64,000 nt of DNA, taken from UBA1547 sp035399865. Its GTDB lineage: Bacteria; Patescibacteriota; Saccharimonadia; Saccharimonadales; Saccharimonadaceae. The DNA is taken from the NCBI GenBank assembly GCA_035399865.1, contig DAOPJW010000001.1, positions 124,001 to 188,000 of the forward strand, in the 5' to 3' direction. Under the pieces are notes generated by a model, which saw only the letters and a list, made by a program, of their open reading frames with translations, was not told where the DNA came from and searched no databases. The position numbers and the translations under genes are program-made. Shown here in pieces: positions 50,945-59,648 of the stretch (positions are counted from its first letter, which is position 1; every line of letters begins with the position of its first letter).

Positions 50945-51022
50945 ATTTAGCTTGACGACATAAATGGTGGCTATATATAAGCCTGTAAGTAGAAAGGTTG
51001 CCCAGTACCTACATAGCTAAAT
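50945..51022 (-). ncRNA. Three-way-junction RNA of unknown class
   Basis: A closing stem ATTTAGCT/AGCTAAAT (50945-50952 with 51015-51022) encloses two hairpins: GGCT-(7 nt)-AGCC, and GTAG/CTAC with inner GGT/ACC. No protein frame covers it. It lies 180 bases upstream of the small minus-strand gene and could be its leader or a separate RNA. No known riboswitch consensus fits what I recall of c-di-GMP or purine classes. Confidence 0.5.
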
Positions 51023-51089
51023 TAATTATACATTAGTCATTATATGAACAGTCAATCATAAAATCTATGTGAAAATTACTTCAAAACTA

Positions 51090-52127
51090 TTATAGATTAT
51101 ATAAAATATTTACTTCTTCCACAGTTAAAGCCCGATTATATATACGAACATCATCAATAATTCCGTTAGCATAATAGTTCGTAGAACTACCAAAAACTCC
51201 AATTCTTCTATTTATTACATTACTAGTGAGTATTCCAGTCACTACTAGTTGTCCGACGTTAATACCGTCTATATAGCTAACTTTTGTTGTTCCGTCGAAC
51301 GTAAAACCGACAAAATGCCAATTGCCATCGACTAAACCAGAACCGTGGTTAGAAACAAATCTTGCATTAGTGTATATGCCTGTTCTAATTGAACCACTAG
51401 TAGGTATGCTTAATTCTAATTCTGAACCACCAAAAACAATATGATAGCTATCTCCTGGTGTGCCTAACGATTTAAACCACACAAAGACAGATACAGCGTT
51501 TGTATAGCCTAAATTGCTAGGTAAATTGATATAGGTAGTCGAATTATTAAAACTGTAAGCTTTGTTGTATTTTCCTGAAGTTTGAGGAGCACCAACAACC
51601 GAACCATTTCGACTGTTGCCACTATAATCTCTGTCATCAATATCAAAAGGATAATAGGCTAATATGCCATCACTTACACCAATACAGCTACCAAGTTTGG
51701 GAGAACCATTATTTTCTATATAATACCTACTATTATCTTTTTTAATATTAAGGCAATAGGATGGCTGACTTATATTATTATCTGTAATAATGGTAGTGAT
51801 ACTATTACCTGAACTTGTTTTTAAACACATATTGCCAGAAGAGGGTATAGGACAGTCACTCACATTTAGCGGATAATTCCCATTTTCTGTTTGATATATT
51901 TCTATTTGCTTTGATGCGTTTACTAAATCAGATTGTAAAATGGCATACTTTGCTTTTTCAGTCACTCCATTATAAGAAATAAATATAATTACCGATAAGA
52001 TACCTACAGTAGTAATGACTATAAGTAATTCAACGATTGTAAAGGCTAACTGATTTAATTCTATTTCAAAGAGATTGTTTGTACGTATTTTTGGAACATG
52101 CAATAAGCCAAAGATACGTTTTTTCAT
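51090..52127 (-). CDS. Type IV pilin-like protein with C-terminal LamG domain
   Basis: The 345-aa protein has a prepilin signal near residue 31, LAFTIVELLIVITTVGILSV (cleavage before F, glutamate at +5, with Ala instead of Gly at -1). A helical pilin stalk and short globular part run to about residue 150. From about 155 a LamG/concanavalin-like sandwich follows (DGILAYYPFDIDDRDYSGNS, VSVFVWFKSLG, IDDVRIYNRAL). A pilus tip lectin or adhesin is a reasonable guess. Pilus assembly ATPases are not in the window. Confidence 0.88.
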   Translation of the reverse strand: MKKRIFGLLHVPKIRTNNLFEIELNQLAFTIVELLIVITTVGILSVIIFISYNGVTEKAKYAILQSDLVNASKQIEIYQTENGNYPLNVSDCPIPSSGNMCLKTSSGNSITTIITDNNISQPSYCLNIKKDNSRYYIENNGSPKLGSCIGVSDGILAYYPFDIDDRDYSGNSRNGSVVGAPQTSGKYNKAYSFNNSTTYINLPSNLGYTNAVSVFVWFKSLGTPGDSYHIVFGGSELELSIPTSGSIRTGIYTNARFVSNHGSGLVDGNWHFVGFTFDGTTKVSYIDGINVGQLVVTGILTSNVINRRIGVFGSSTNYYANGIIDDVRIYNRALTVEEVNILYNL

Positions 52128-52190
52128 AGTAAGAGTTTAGCATTAGCGTAATTAAAAATCAAAAATATCATAAAAGCTATCAATCTTTAC

Positions 52191-52220
52191 TTGACAAATA
52201 ATAATTGATATACTTATAAA
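52191..52220 (+). promoter_or_regulatory. Promoter of the CAP-domain gene
   Basis: TTGACA (52191-52196), 18-bp spacer, TATAAA (52215-52220). The gene starts at 52247 without an evident Shine-Dalgarno, so the 5' leader is only about 20 nt. Confidence 0.65.
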
Positions 52221-52246
52221 GTAATTAACCATTAATAAAACAAACA

Positions 52247-53317
52247 ATGAGATTAAAACATTGGCTCTTGCCAAATAAAACTAACAAATTTCATCCCGTA
52301 GCGTTAAGACCTTCTGGGTTATTTGTATTTTTAGCAATTTTTATAGCTATCACTCCCGTTTATAATATTATTGCAACTGGAAAAGCCCAAATTCTTGGAT
52401 ACGCAACGAATATTAACGTTAATGATTTATTAGCTATTAGTAACCAAGAAAGAATAAACAACGGACTACCTTCATTAAATTTAAATTATCAATTGAATAA
52501 TGCATCCTTAGCAAAAGCAAATGACATGTTTACTGACAACTATTGGGCTCATGTCGCACCAGACGGCACACAACCTTGGTCATTTATCATTGGAGCAGGA
52601 TATGATTATAATTCAGCAGGTGAAAATCTTGCCAAAGATTTTAATACGTCTTCAGGCGTAATAAACGGATGGTTAAGTAGTCCTAGCCATAGAGCTAACG
52701 TATTAAATGCTAATTATAAAGACATTGGCTATGCGGTCGTGAACGGCACACTTCTTGGTACTGAAACGACATTAGTGGTAGCGATGTATGGAAACCCAGT
52801 CGAGCAAGTAGTGGCAACAGCTGAGACCAATCCAGTTGAGGAATCACCCGTAATAGTAAGTCAGCAGAATCCAACCGAGAATGCAACTCAATCAACAACC
52901 CCTAACTCCGTGAAACAAAGTACACCATTATCTCAGACCCAAAGTGATCCAATCGCTAATGAAAATAGTCAAGAATATCCAAAAGCAGAAATAACTAGTA
53001 CGAATATCACCAAGACTGAGGTTCAACCAAAAGTAATCGAAAAAACGCCATTGAAAAGTTCTACTACAGCCGTTTTAGGTGCGGTCATATCTGTACCGAT
53101 AGATCATTATATTTCATTAAACTGGGGTCAAAAAGCTTCTCTACTGCTCACAAGTACTATGGTTTTACTTTTTGTAATGAATCACACTATAATTTGGCGA
53201 GAGCATAAACGTGGTGCTAAACATATTTGGCTAAGAGCTCATCCATTAGGCCAAGGCTCAATACTCGCTGTAACCATCATTATTACGCTTGCTAATGGAG
53301 TAGGGGTTGTATTATGA
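52247..53317 (+). CDS. CAP-domain (SCP/PR1-like) secreted membrane protein
   Basis: The 356-aa protein has an N-terminal transmembrane/signal segment (about 27-50) and a CAP domain (about 65-180, LLAISNQERINNGLPSLNLN, GENLAKDF, SPSHRANVL, HVAPDGTQPWSF). A threonine/glutamine-rich linker and a second membrane helix near residue 300 follow. CAP domains are extracellular, with various lipid-binding or protease-like roles. The next small gene overlaps by four bases. Confidence 0.9.
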   Translation: MRLKHWLLPNKTNKFHPVALRPSGLFVFLAIFIAITPVYNIIATGKAQILGYATNINVNDLLAISNQERINNGLPSLNLNYQLNNASLAKANDMFTDNYWAHVAPDGTQPWSFIIGAGYDYNSAGENLAKDFNTSSGVINGWLSSPSHRANVLNANYKDIGYAVVNGTLLGTETTLVVAMYGNPVEQVVATAETNPVEESPVIVSQQNPTENATQSTTPNSVKQSTPLSQTQSDPIANENSQEYPKAEITSTNITKTEVQPKVIEKTPLKSSTTAVLGAVISVPIDHYISLNWGQKASLLLTSTMVLLFVMNHTIIWREHKRGAKHIWLRAHPLGQGSILAVTIIITLANGVGVVL

Positions 53318-53568
53318 AAAAAGAACACCATAAAACTCTTAGGATACACACAATTTATAACATTCTGATTTCAGTGGCTTTAGTGATTGTGATTATTTTT
53401 GTGCGTGATGTTTCTTTACTAGCAGTAACAATTTTTCTGTTATTTTATGTGACTGGTAACGGTATTATTCACACAAAAAGAAACAGACTAACTCACGATA
53501 CTCTGGTTGAATATATCGTACTTGCGGGGATCGTATTATTGCTCCTAATTAACGTCCTTGTCAGATAA
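53314..53568 (+). CDS. Small membrane protein
   Basis: An 84-aa protein has two transmembrane helices (ILISVALVIVIIFV and FLLFYVTGNGIIH region) plus a third at the end. It overlaps the CAP gene (ATGA) and the convergent gene's end by 24 bp. Function unknown; probably a partner of the CAP protein. Confidence 0.65.
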   Translation: MKKEHHKTLRIHTIYNILISVALVIVIIFVRDVSLLAVTIFLLFYVTGNGIIHTKRNRLTHDTLVEYIVLAGIVLLLLINVLVR

Positions 53569-54618
53569 TCTTATATCAGAATTTGAATATAAAGATAATA
53601 ATATCAATTTTATTAATCCGAAAATATAGATTAAAATTTTAAAAATCAAACCTATCGGCGTAATCAGAAATAAATTTATATTATCGATAATTGAATAGCC
53701 TTTTGTACGCATTTGTATAAATAAACTACATAAAGTATATAAGCTGAATATTGCGATAATAATAATCAGTAAATCTTCATACTTTACTATTGCCACCAAA
53801 CTAATCATTACAACTATAGATAATATCAGAACAATAATTCCTATCTTACTTCTTAGAAATAATATTGACTTATCTATTTCATAATTTATGTAATCATAAA
53901 AATTATCAAATTTCGATTTTCTTGAAATATAAATATGATAATTTAAATATACTTTTACAATATTATGGTTATAAAGATTATCCACGATAGATTTTCTATC
54001 ATAAATTATACCGGTTCTTAATGGTAGTAGGGTTGTAATAATCCCAAATATTCGATGATATAGTTGGCTTAATAAATTGAAGTGAGATTGAAATAAACAG
54101 GTAAGATTATTTGATAAATATATTTGATGCAACGGATAAATAAAACCTGTGTTATTATCATCAAGCAATCCAATTGAAAATTTATTAAAAAAGTTTTTTG
54201 ATAATCTATCACTTTCTCTTAAAAAGATTACATATTTACTGAATAGATTATTTCTTATAATACTAACAATATTATTTGTTCTTTTTCTATAAATAATTTT
54301 TATATTTTTTGATTTATTTTTATTAATGTATTCATATATTTTATGTACCGTGTTCTGATTTGTATTCTTATTGGCTATAATTAAAACTTTACTTTTTTTA
54401 TAGTCAAAACTATTTATATGATCTAAAAAAAATATCATGGATTGATAGGATTTACCCAATTCGACAACAATACCGAAAGATTTTTCTAATTTATTTTTTT
54501 CAACAAGTAATGATTTATTTTGTATTTTTCTTGTTCGACGTATCTCTATGAAATCAAAAATTATTTCAGATATTATAAATAAAGTTAATAACGTAATTAA
54601 TACTATTTGAATAATCAT
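53545..54618 (-). CDS. Membrane protein with degenerate GT2-like domain
   Basis: The 357-aa protein has an N-terminal helix, a GT-A-like middle (SFGIVVELGKSYQSMIFFLD, KSKVLIIANKNTNQ) and three or four C-terminal transmembrane helices. The usual DxD is replaced by FLRESDRLS, so activity is doubtful. Being the last gene of the sortase operon (ATGA overlap), it may help anchor or glycosylate surface protein. Confidence 0.6.
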   Translation of the reverse strand: MIIQIVLITLLTLFIISEIIFDFIEIRRTRKIQNKSLLVEKNKLEKSFGIVVELGKSYQSMIFFLDHINSFDYKKSKVLIIANKNTNQNTVHKIYEYINKNKSKNIKIIYRKRTNNIVSIIRNNLFSKYVIFLRESDRLSKNFFNKFSIGLLDDNNTGFIYPLHQIYLSNNLTCLFQSHFNLLSQLYHRIFGIITTLLPLRTGIIYDRKSIVDNLYNHNIVKVYLNYHIYISRKSKFDNFYDYINYEIDKSILFLRSKIGIIVLILSIVVMISLVAIVKYEDLLIIIIAIFSLYTLCSLFIQMRTKGYSIIDNINLFLITPIGLIFKILIYIFGLIKLILLSLYSNSDIRLSDKDVN

Positions 54619-55235
54619 ATTACTTCCTTTAATTCAAAATACATTAGTCTACGTGTCAAACTCCAAATCCCATCACATGTCATTATCGTCAATCTCGGCG
54701 TCTCTGGATTATCGTGTAGCACACCGATATAGTTTGGCTTCACGTACTCATCATTCACATAATAATATTTAAAAGAATGTCCATTTTTAGTTACAATTAT
54801 TATTTCATCGCCAACTACTAAATCTTTCAATTTAGCTATAACAGAATCGCGATTGTGACCATATAAAAATGTATTTCCTTTTTGATTATTAGGCAAAGCA
54901 GTTCCGTAACCAAAATATATTGCATCATCAGATACAGTCCAACTATTAGTATTTGAATCATAATATCCGTATTCAATAGGTAAGTTTATTCCTAATCTTT
55001 CCATAATAAAAGTCTGAGGTTCTCCATCGATTATCGTTTTTGAAACGATATCTCCATAGTTTATTTGTTTTTGCCTGTAGGTTACATCATTTGGAGAATA
55101 ACTGAATTCATATTGACGATTTATCGTTGATTGAACTTGCAGACCTAATAAAACAAAGATGCAGACGATTATATACAAAGATACCACCCTTATAAAGAGT
55201 GGTATCCTTGTCATAATGTTTTTATTTTTTATCAT
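54615..55235 (-). CDS. Sortase
   Basis: The 206-aa protein has one N-terminal membrane helix and a sortase beta-barrel. Catalytic residues are visible: His in LYGHNRDS near residue 130, Cys in LTIMTCDG near 185 and Arg in WSLTRRLMYF near 196. It cleaves a sorting signal and links the protein to the wall or a partner. The upstream gene codes for a candidate substrate 16 bases away. Confidence 0.93.
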   Translation of the reverse strand: MIKNKNIMTRIPLFIRVVSLYIIVCIFVLLGLQVQSTINRQYEFSYSPNDVTYRQKQINYGDIVSKTIIDGEPQTFIMERLGINLPIEYGYYDSNTNSWTVSDDAIYFGYGTALPNNQKGNTFLYGHNRDSVIAKLKDLVVGDEIIIVTKNGHSFKYYYVNDEYVKPNYIGVLHDNPETPRLTIMTCDGIWSLTRRLMYFELKEVI

Positions 55236-55251
55236 TTTGTATTTATTTTAA

Positions 55252-56484
55252 CTAGAATTGTCGGAAAATCAAATTTCTAATAGCTGATCCAAGGACAGTT
55301 ATTAAAGCAACTGTTGCTGTGGCGATAGTAAATACTGCAATTTTTGGATCACCGTCAGTATTAGCTAAAGTTGTAGCACCCAAGACACTACCACTTCCGT
55401 TGCCACAGTTTGTTGGAGCATTAAAAGTGTATGACCATTGGTTAGTTGCACCATCTTTTATCGAATAACCTTCGTCAGCGATAGCATTTATTGTAACGGA
55501 CTTTCCATTAGCAACCGTATACTTATCAGCACTAATGACCTTACCGTCAACATAGTATTTTATGCCTTCTGTGGTTGGTATTGTGTAATATCCAAGCAAA
55601 TCACAGGTTGATGGAGTGAAGGTTGGAGCAACAGGAGTAACGTCTTGTGCGCCTAGCGTACAATCTTCTTCAGTCAATTCTGAAAATTCTGGAGATATCC
55701 ATTCTGATACACCTTCAATGCTATAACCTCGATCAGCAATAGCCTTGACAGTGATGCTAGTTCCGATATTTGCTGAAAAATTACCAGCAACTTGCTCTGT
55801 TTCACCTATGAAGTATTTCACATGAGCTAATGACGGTATTGTATAAGAAAAACTACTTCGAGTTTCTTCACTATCACAAGTAGGACCATTAAATACTACT
55901 TGAGTAGCCACAATAGAACAATCTGGAGCAGTGAAAGTATGAGACCATTCTTTTGTACCATCAATAAAGTAACCATTATCAGCATGAGCCTTAATAGTTA
56001 TAGTTGTTGGATGATATACCTTGTATGTACCACTAAATATTTTGTGGCCATCTTTGTAATAATCAAAATGGTCTGATCTTGGGATAATATAAGAACCTTC
56101 TTTGTTACATGCTATGTCAACGAAAGTAACTTCGCTTGGTTCAACTGGTACATTACAGCCATTGTTCCAAATTTTTTGACCTTGAGCATCCCAATTCAAA
56201 CCAGCATGAGATATAGCTGGATGATATTCCCGATGAGACCAATAAGCAGGTTCGGTAAATGGTGGTATTATATCTCGATTACTATGATGTGTCCCGTGAC
56301 CACCATTTTTATATATCGAATCATCGTCAACTTCTACTTCTGTATATGGATTTGAACCAGAACTTGTTGCATGGCAAAGCCTTATTTTTGTTGAAGTTGC
56401 ATATGCTTTTTGTGCACCAAGTAACCCAGTTGAACTAGCTATAACCATCACCATTGATGCTAGTATTAATAATTTTTTACGCAT
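55252..56484 (-). CDS. Repeat-containing surface protein with sorting-like signal
   Basis: The 410-aa protein has a signal peptide (ends GAQKAYA near 29). An N-terminal domain KIRLCHATSSGSNPYTEVEV is followed by three tandem repeats of 75-80 residues (about 117-190, 195-275, 285-360), each starting and ending with a cysteine, so one disulfide per repeat is expected. The C terminus reads VLGATTLANTDGDPK, a hydrophobic helix and RNLIFRQF. LANTD is a possible variant of LPxTG for the adjacent sortase. SD GAAAGGGAAA precedes the ATG. Confidence 0.85.
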   Translation of the reverse strand: MRKKLLILASMVMVIASSTGLLGAQKAYATSTKIRLCHATSSGSNPYTEVEVDDDSIYKNGGHGTHHSNRDIIPPFTEPAYWSHREYHPAISHAGLNWDAQGQKIWNNGCNVPVEPSEVTFVDIACNKEGSYIIPRSDHFDYYKDGHKIFSGTYKVYHPTTITIKAHADNGYFIDGTKEWSHTFTAPDCSIVATQVVFNGPTCDSEETRSSFSYTIPSLAHVKYFIGETEQVAGNFSANIGTSITVKAIADRGYSIEGVSEWISPEFSELTEEDCTLGAQDVTPVAPTFTPSTCDLLGYYTIPTTEGIKYYVDGKVISADKYTVANGKSVTINAIADEGYSIKDGATNQWSYTFNAPTNCGNGSGSVLGATTLANTDGDPKIAVFTIATATVALITVLGSAIRNLIFRQF

Positions 56485-56763
56485 CTATTTTCCCTTTCAT
56501 ATTATTACTTAAAACAATTAAATTATGATGGGTTTTGGTTTTTTTGTCAATATTATAATAAAGTTAGTGTTTAATATTTTTTCGTAGTCTGTTTTTGTGA
56601 AATAATATTATGTTTATGTCTTTTTGGACGGTTCTAATGCTATACACTAATTCCTCCTTTATCGACTTTAATATTACATATATATTATAACATGATTTAA
56701 AGTTAAATAAAAAATAGATGGACATTGATAAGTGCCCATCTATTAAAAATTATTCTAGTTAAA
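56485..56763. other. AT-rich spacer
   Basis: The 279-bp region carries only AT-rich stretches and a weak hairpin (ATAGATGG...CCATCTAT, 56716-56742), which may terminate the heliorhodopsin or surface-protein transcript. Confidence 0.45.
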
Positions 56764-57528
56764 TTATGGCCTCAAAGTACCAGCGAATACTTGCCAAGCT
56801 AGAAGCGATTTTGCGACCAAGCTGAGGACTATGTACATAAATTCACCGTATAGATAATTTTTCCATTTGCCAATTTTTTTGTATTGCAAGACCATATTGA
56901 CTGCAAAACAGTTAAAGAAGATAAATATTGAAACAAATATCCAATATACAAAGGTCGGAGCTTTACTGCCGTTATCTGAAGCTAGCCACATATAGAAAGC
57001 GATTACGACCCAAGGGATAATTCCAGCAATAGAACCCACCCAGAAACTCAACCAATTTGTTTTTTTCGTTGTTTGATTATGAATCTCCATAATTAAACCA
57101 GTTAGATTCATGATGGCTGTCAAAACGAATATCATTATTAAACTAGGTAAATCATAAATTCCAACCAATAACGAAATTGCAACCATCATAACACTGGCAG
57201 ACAGAGAGTATTCTATCCAACGAGCTTTATTTAATCCCTTACCTAAATCATCGTTATATTCCTTGTTATATACTGTTGCGATAAGGAAATGTGCAGTTGC
57301 ACATATAAAGAAAAAGACGGCAATCAACATTGGCAGAGACATATTGAATAAATTAGTTGTAATCGGTTCGAGGGATTGCGTAGTTGGATTAAAACCAAGA
57401 TAACTTCCACTTATTGGCAATTCGTATGTTTTGCTTAAAACGACTATGGCCAAACCTTGTATAAAATGCAGAATAGCCATTGATAAATTAAATTTCTTTA
57501 ACCCTTTGAATGTAATATTTTTATTCAT
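56764..57528 (-). CDS. Heliorhodopsin (seven-helix retinal protein)
   Basis: The ATG at 57528 (MNKNITFKGLKKFNLSMAI) is six bases after TATAAT, so the mRNA is probably leaderless. The 254-aa protein has seven transmembrane helices, the RWIEYSLSASVMM signature of heliorhodopsins in helix 3 near residue 110, and the retinal-binding lysine in SLVAKSLLAWQVFAGTLRP (helix 7). Heliorhodopsins are light-sensing membrane proteins of inverted topology, without proton pumping in most tests. No carotenoid or retinal synthesis gene is in the window, so the chromophore would be made elsewhere or imported. Confidence 0.9.
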   Translation of the reverse strand: MNKNITFKGLKKFNLSMAILHFIQGLAIVVLSKTYELPISGSYLGFNPTTQSLEPITTNLFNMSLPMLIAVFFFICATAHFLIATVYNKEYNDDLGKGLNKARWIEYSLSASVMMVAISLLVGIYDLPSLIMIFVLTAIMNLTGLIMEIHNQTTKKTNWLSFWVGSIAGIIPWVVIAFYMWLASDNGSKAPTFVYWIFVSIFIFFNCFAVNMVLQYKKIGKWKNYLYGEFMYIVLSLVAKSLLAWQVFAGTLRP

Positions 57529-57621
57529 AATTAGATTATAACATAACCATTTTATGAAAATAATACCGTAAATATATCTGTAAATAAAATGTTTGTTATC
57601 AGTAGTTGGTATAATAGTAGT

Positions 57622-58191
57622 ATGGAAAAGATTGAAAAAGCTTTTCACATAATAAATAGATCTGATTTCGTTCCAGAAAGTACCAGAGACAAAGCTTTTA
57701 TTGATATTCCGTTACCAATAGGTTATGGACAAACAATTAGCCAACCTTCGACAGTAAAAAGCATGTTGTACTGGCTTGACCTCAAGGTTAGTGAGAAGGT
57801 TCTAGATATCGGTTCTGGTTCCGGGTGGACAACAGCATTATTATCTACAATTGTTGGCAGGGAAGGGAAGGTGTACGCTGTAGAATTAATCCCAGAATTA
57901 TTGAAATTCGGAAAATTAAACTGTAAAAAAGTTGGTATTAAAAACGCCAATTTTTACCTGGCAGGAAAAAATTATGGACTACCAAATTTTGCTCCTTTTG
58001 ACAAAATATTAGTTAGTGCATCAGCTAATAGATTGCCAATAGAGCTCATCTATCAATTGAAAATTGGAGGGAAAATTGTAATACCAGTATTGGACGATAT
58101 TTTAGAAATTACAAAAACTAGTGATAAAAATTTCAAAACAATCAATCATCCAGGATATATATTCGTACCATTAATTGATTATAAGAAATAA
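57622..58191 (+). CDS. pcm: Protein-L-isoaspartate O-methyltransferase
   Basis: The ATG at 57622 sits six bases after TATAAT (57610-57615), another leaderless candidate. The 189-aa protein has the PCMT motifs RDKAFIDIPLPIGYGQTISQ, SAM-binding LDIGSGSGWTTALL and YAVELIPELL. It repairs isoaspartyl residues in aged proteins. The divergent heliorhodopsin starts 93 bp away. Confidence 0.92.
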   Translation: MEKIEKAFHIINRSDFVPESTRDKAFIDIPLPIGYGQTISQPSTVKSMLYWLDLKVSEKVLDIGSGSGWTTALLSTIVGREGKVYAVELIPELLKFGKLNCKKVGIKNANFYLAGKNYGLPNFAPFDKILVSASANRLPIELIYQLKIGGKIVIPVLDDILEITKTSDKNFKTINHPGYIFVPLIDYKK

Positions 58192-58270
58192 TTTAATTTT
58201 ATATTTGTAAAAAATAAAAATTAAATTATTTTATTATTGAATAAATGCAATCATTATTCTAGAATGTTTT

Positions 58271-58558
58271 AAGGACCTTAATATTTTTAATTATCGAGCC
58301 ACTAATAATTCATTTGAGAATCACTAAAAAAGGAGAGTGGTATTTTGAAATCGGAAAGTTCAACTAACCGAACCAAATTACATCCACGACCCGGTTTTCA
58401 GGATGAAATTAAACGCCAATTTCTTATATCAAAGAACAAGGTTGAATACGGTTGAATATTCTATAAATTGTATAATTGCCATAGAATAATCTTTAACTCT
58501 AATTAATCCGAAAAATTTTTAGTAAAAAATTATAAGTGGCTCGATTTTAAAGGTTCTT
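58271..58558. repeat. Imperfect inverted repeats enclosing about 290 bp
   Basis: AAGGACCTT...ATCGAGCCACT (58271-58303) is mirrored by AGTGGCTCGAT...AAGGTTCTT (58535-58558). The inner 11 bp match exactly. The interior contains a possible 36-aa gene. This may be a tiny non-autonomous element or a folded RNA with a long closing stem. Confidence 0.5.
58345..58455 (+). CDS. Possible 36-aa small protein
   Basis: AAAAAAGGAGAG lies seven bases before a TTG at 58345. The frame encodes (M)KSESSTNRTKLHPRPGFQD... ending TGA at 58453-58455. The product is basic and soluble. The good Shine-Dalgarno favours translation; no homology is evident. Confidence 0.4.
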   Translation: MKSESSTNRTKLHPRPGFQDEIKRQFLISKNKVEYG

Positions 58559-58601
58559 TTATGAGAAATGACAACACAGTCTGTCCATCATAAACTTATT
58601 G

Positions 58602-58628
58602 CCCGGCTATTTTATTAGCCGGGTTTTT
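58602..58628. terminator. Bidirectional terminator
   Basis: CCCGGCTA-TTTTAT-TAGCCGGG with a T run on the plus strand and an A/T-rich flank on the minus side. It closes the plus-strand pcm region and the minus-strand rhodanese gene. Confidence 0.8.
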
Positions 58629-58631
58629 ATT

Positions 58632-59030
58632 TTAATTATCAGTTGTTACTTTTCCGCCAATTTTTTCCCAATTGTCTAAACTAGTAAGATTTATGACGTT
58701 ATTAAAGCCATCTTTTTCTAATATTGCTTTTGCTTCTTTTGCACGAATGCCAGTTTTGCAATAAACATAAATAATTCCATCCAACGGTACATCAGGTTTT
58801 ATTCCATTCTGGATGTCCAATAGGGGAATATTAATAGCATCCTCGGCATGCTTTTCGGCATACTCTTCTGAAGTTCGAACATCAATGATTACTGCATTTT
58901 TTCCAACGTTTTCTTTTATTTGACTTATCGCTATATCATAAATATCGTCTTTGCTGTAGTTATTTATGTACATATAAGCACCCACACCTATAATTGCTAT
59001 CAATATCGCTAAACGTATAATTTTTTTCAT
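58632..59030 (-). CDS. Membrane-anchored rhodanese-like protein
   Basis: The 132-aa protein has one N-terminal transmembrane helix and a rhodanese domain with VIDVRTSEEYAEKHAEDAIN and active-site loop VYCKTGIRAKEA (Cys near residue 91). It likely acts outside the membrane as a sulfur or redox carrier. SD AGGAGAA. Confidence 0.9.
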   Translation of the reverse strand: MKKIIRLAILIAIIGVGAYMYINNYSKDDIYDIAISQIKENVGKNAVIIDVRTSEEYAEKHAEDAINIPLLDIQNGIKPDVPLDGIIYVYCKTGIRAKEAKAILEKDGFNNVINLTSLDNWEKIGGKVTTDN

Positions 59031-59087
59031 TTTTTCTCCTAATTGGTTAATTTTAAATAATATTTACATGTGCATTATTTTATAATA

Positions 59088-59639
59088 TTACCTTAACCTT
59101 ATTATATTATTATTTTCAATTTTTATAATAGAAGAAGGTAATCTATCAGATAAATCACCGCCGTTAATATATAAATCGACTGATTTGCCAAAATATTTTT
59201 TTGCTTCTTTAATATTATTCGCGATAGGCATATTTGGTAAATTTGCACTTGAAGTAAGGAGAGGACCTGTTTCAAGTAATAAATCGTAAATTTTTTTATC
59301 AGATACAAGTCTAAATGCCAGACTCCCGACTCCAAGATGTAAATATTTTAAAGTAGTTTCACAAGGAATAACTACACTGACTGATCCAGGCCAAAATCTT
59401 GAAGCAAGATCTAAACTATTTAAATCTATTCCTAAGCTTAACAATTGATTAAGATTGGATGCGATAATCGTTCCAGGTTTTTTATCGCGTTTTTTTAATT
59501 CGTATAGCCTTGCGACAGAAGTTTTATTTTTTGCCTGAGTCACAATTCCATAAACTGTATCTGTTGGAATAATACCGATTGCACCATTTTTTAATTTTTG
59601 CAGATTATTATTAGATATCTTAAAAGAATTTTGATTCAT
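59088..59639 (-). CDS. Sua5/YciO/YrdC family protein (threonylcarbamoyl-AMP synthase type)
   Basis: The 183-aa protein has GIIPTDTVYGIVTQAKNK, KRDKKPGTII and ASRFWPGSVSVVIP, the core of the YrdC domain that makes threonylcarbamoyl-AMP for the t6A modification of tRNA. It starts nine bases after the DsbD-like gene. Length fits the short bacterial form. Confidence 0.9.
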   Translation of the reverse strand: MNQNSFKISNNNLQKLKNGAIGIIPTDTVYGIVTQAKNKTSVARLYELKKRDKKPGTIIASNLNQLLSLGIDLNSLDLASRFWPGSVSVVIPCETTLKYLHLGVGSLAFRLVSDKKIYDLLLETGPLLTSSANLPNMPIANNIKEAKKYFGKSVDLYINGGDLSDRLPSSIIKIENNNIIRLR

Positions 59640-59648
59640 TCACGAGCC

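Noticed and set aside
50945..51022. c-di-GMP-I riboswitch or a degenerate tRNA
   Set aside because: GGGCAACC resembles part of the c-di-GMP-I consensus, but the other conserved segments are absent; T-loop and D-arm of a tRNA are also lacking.
59123..59335. Frames antisense or shifted within the Sua5 and DsbD-like genes
   Set aside because: These are shadows of long, well-supported genes, with atypical codon use and no start signals.
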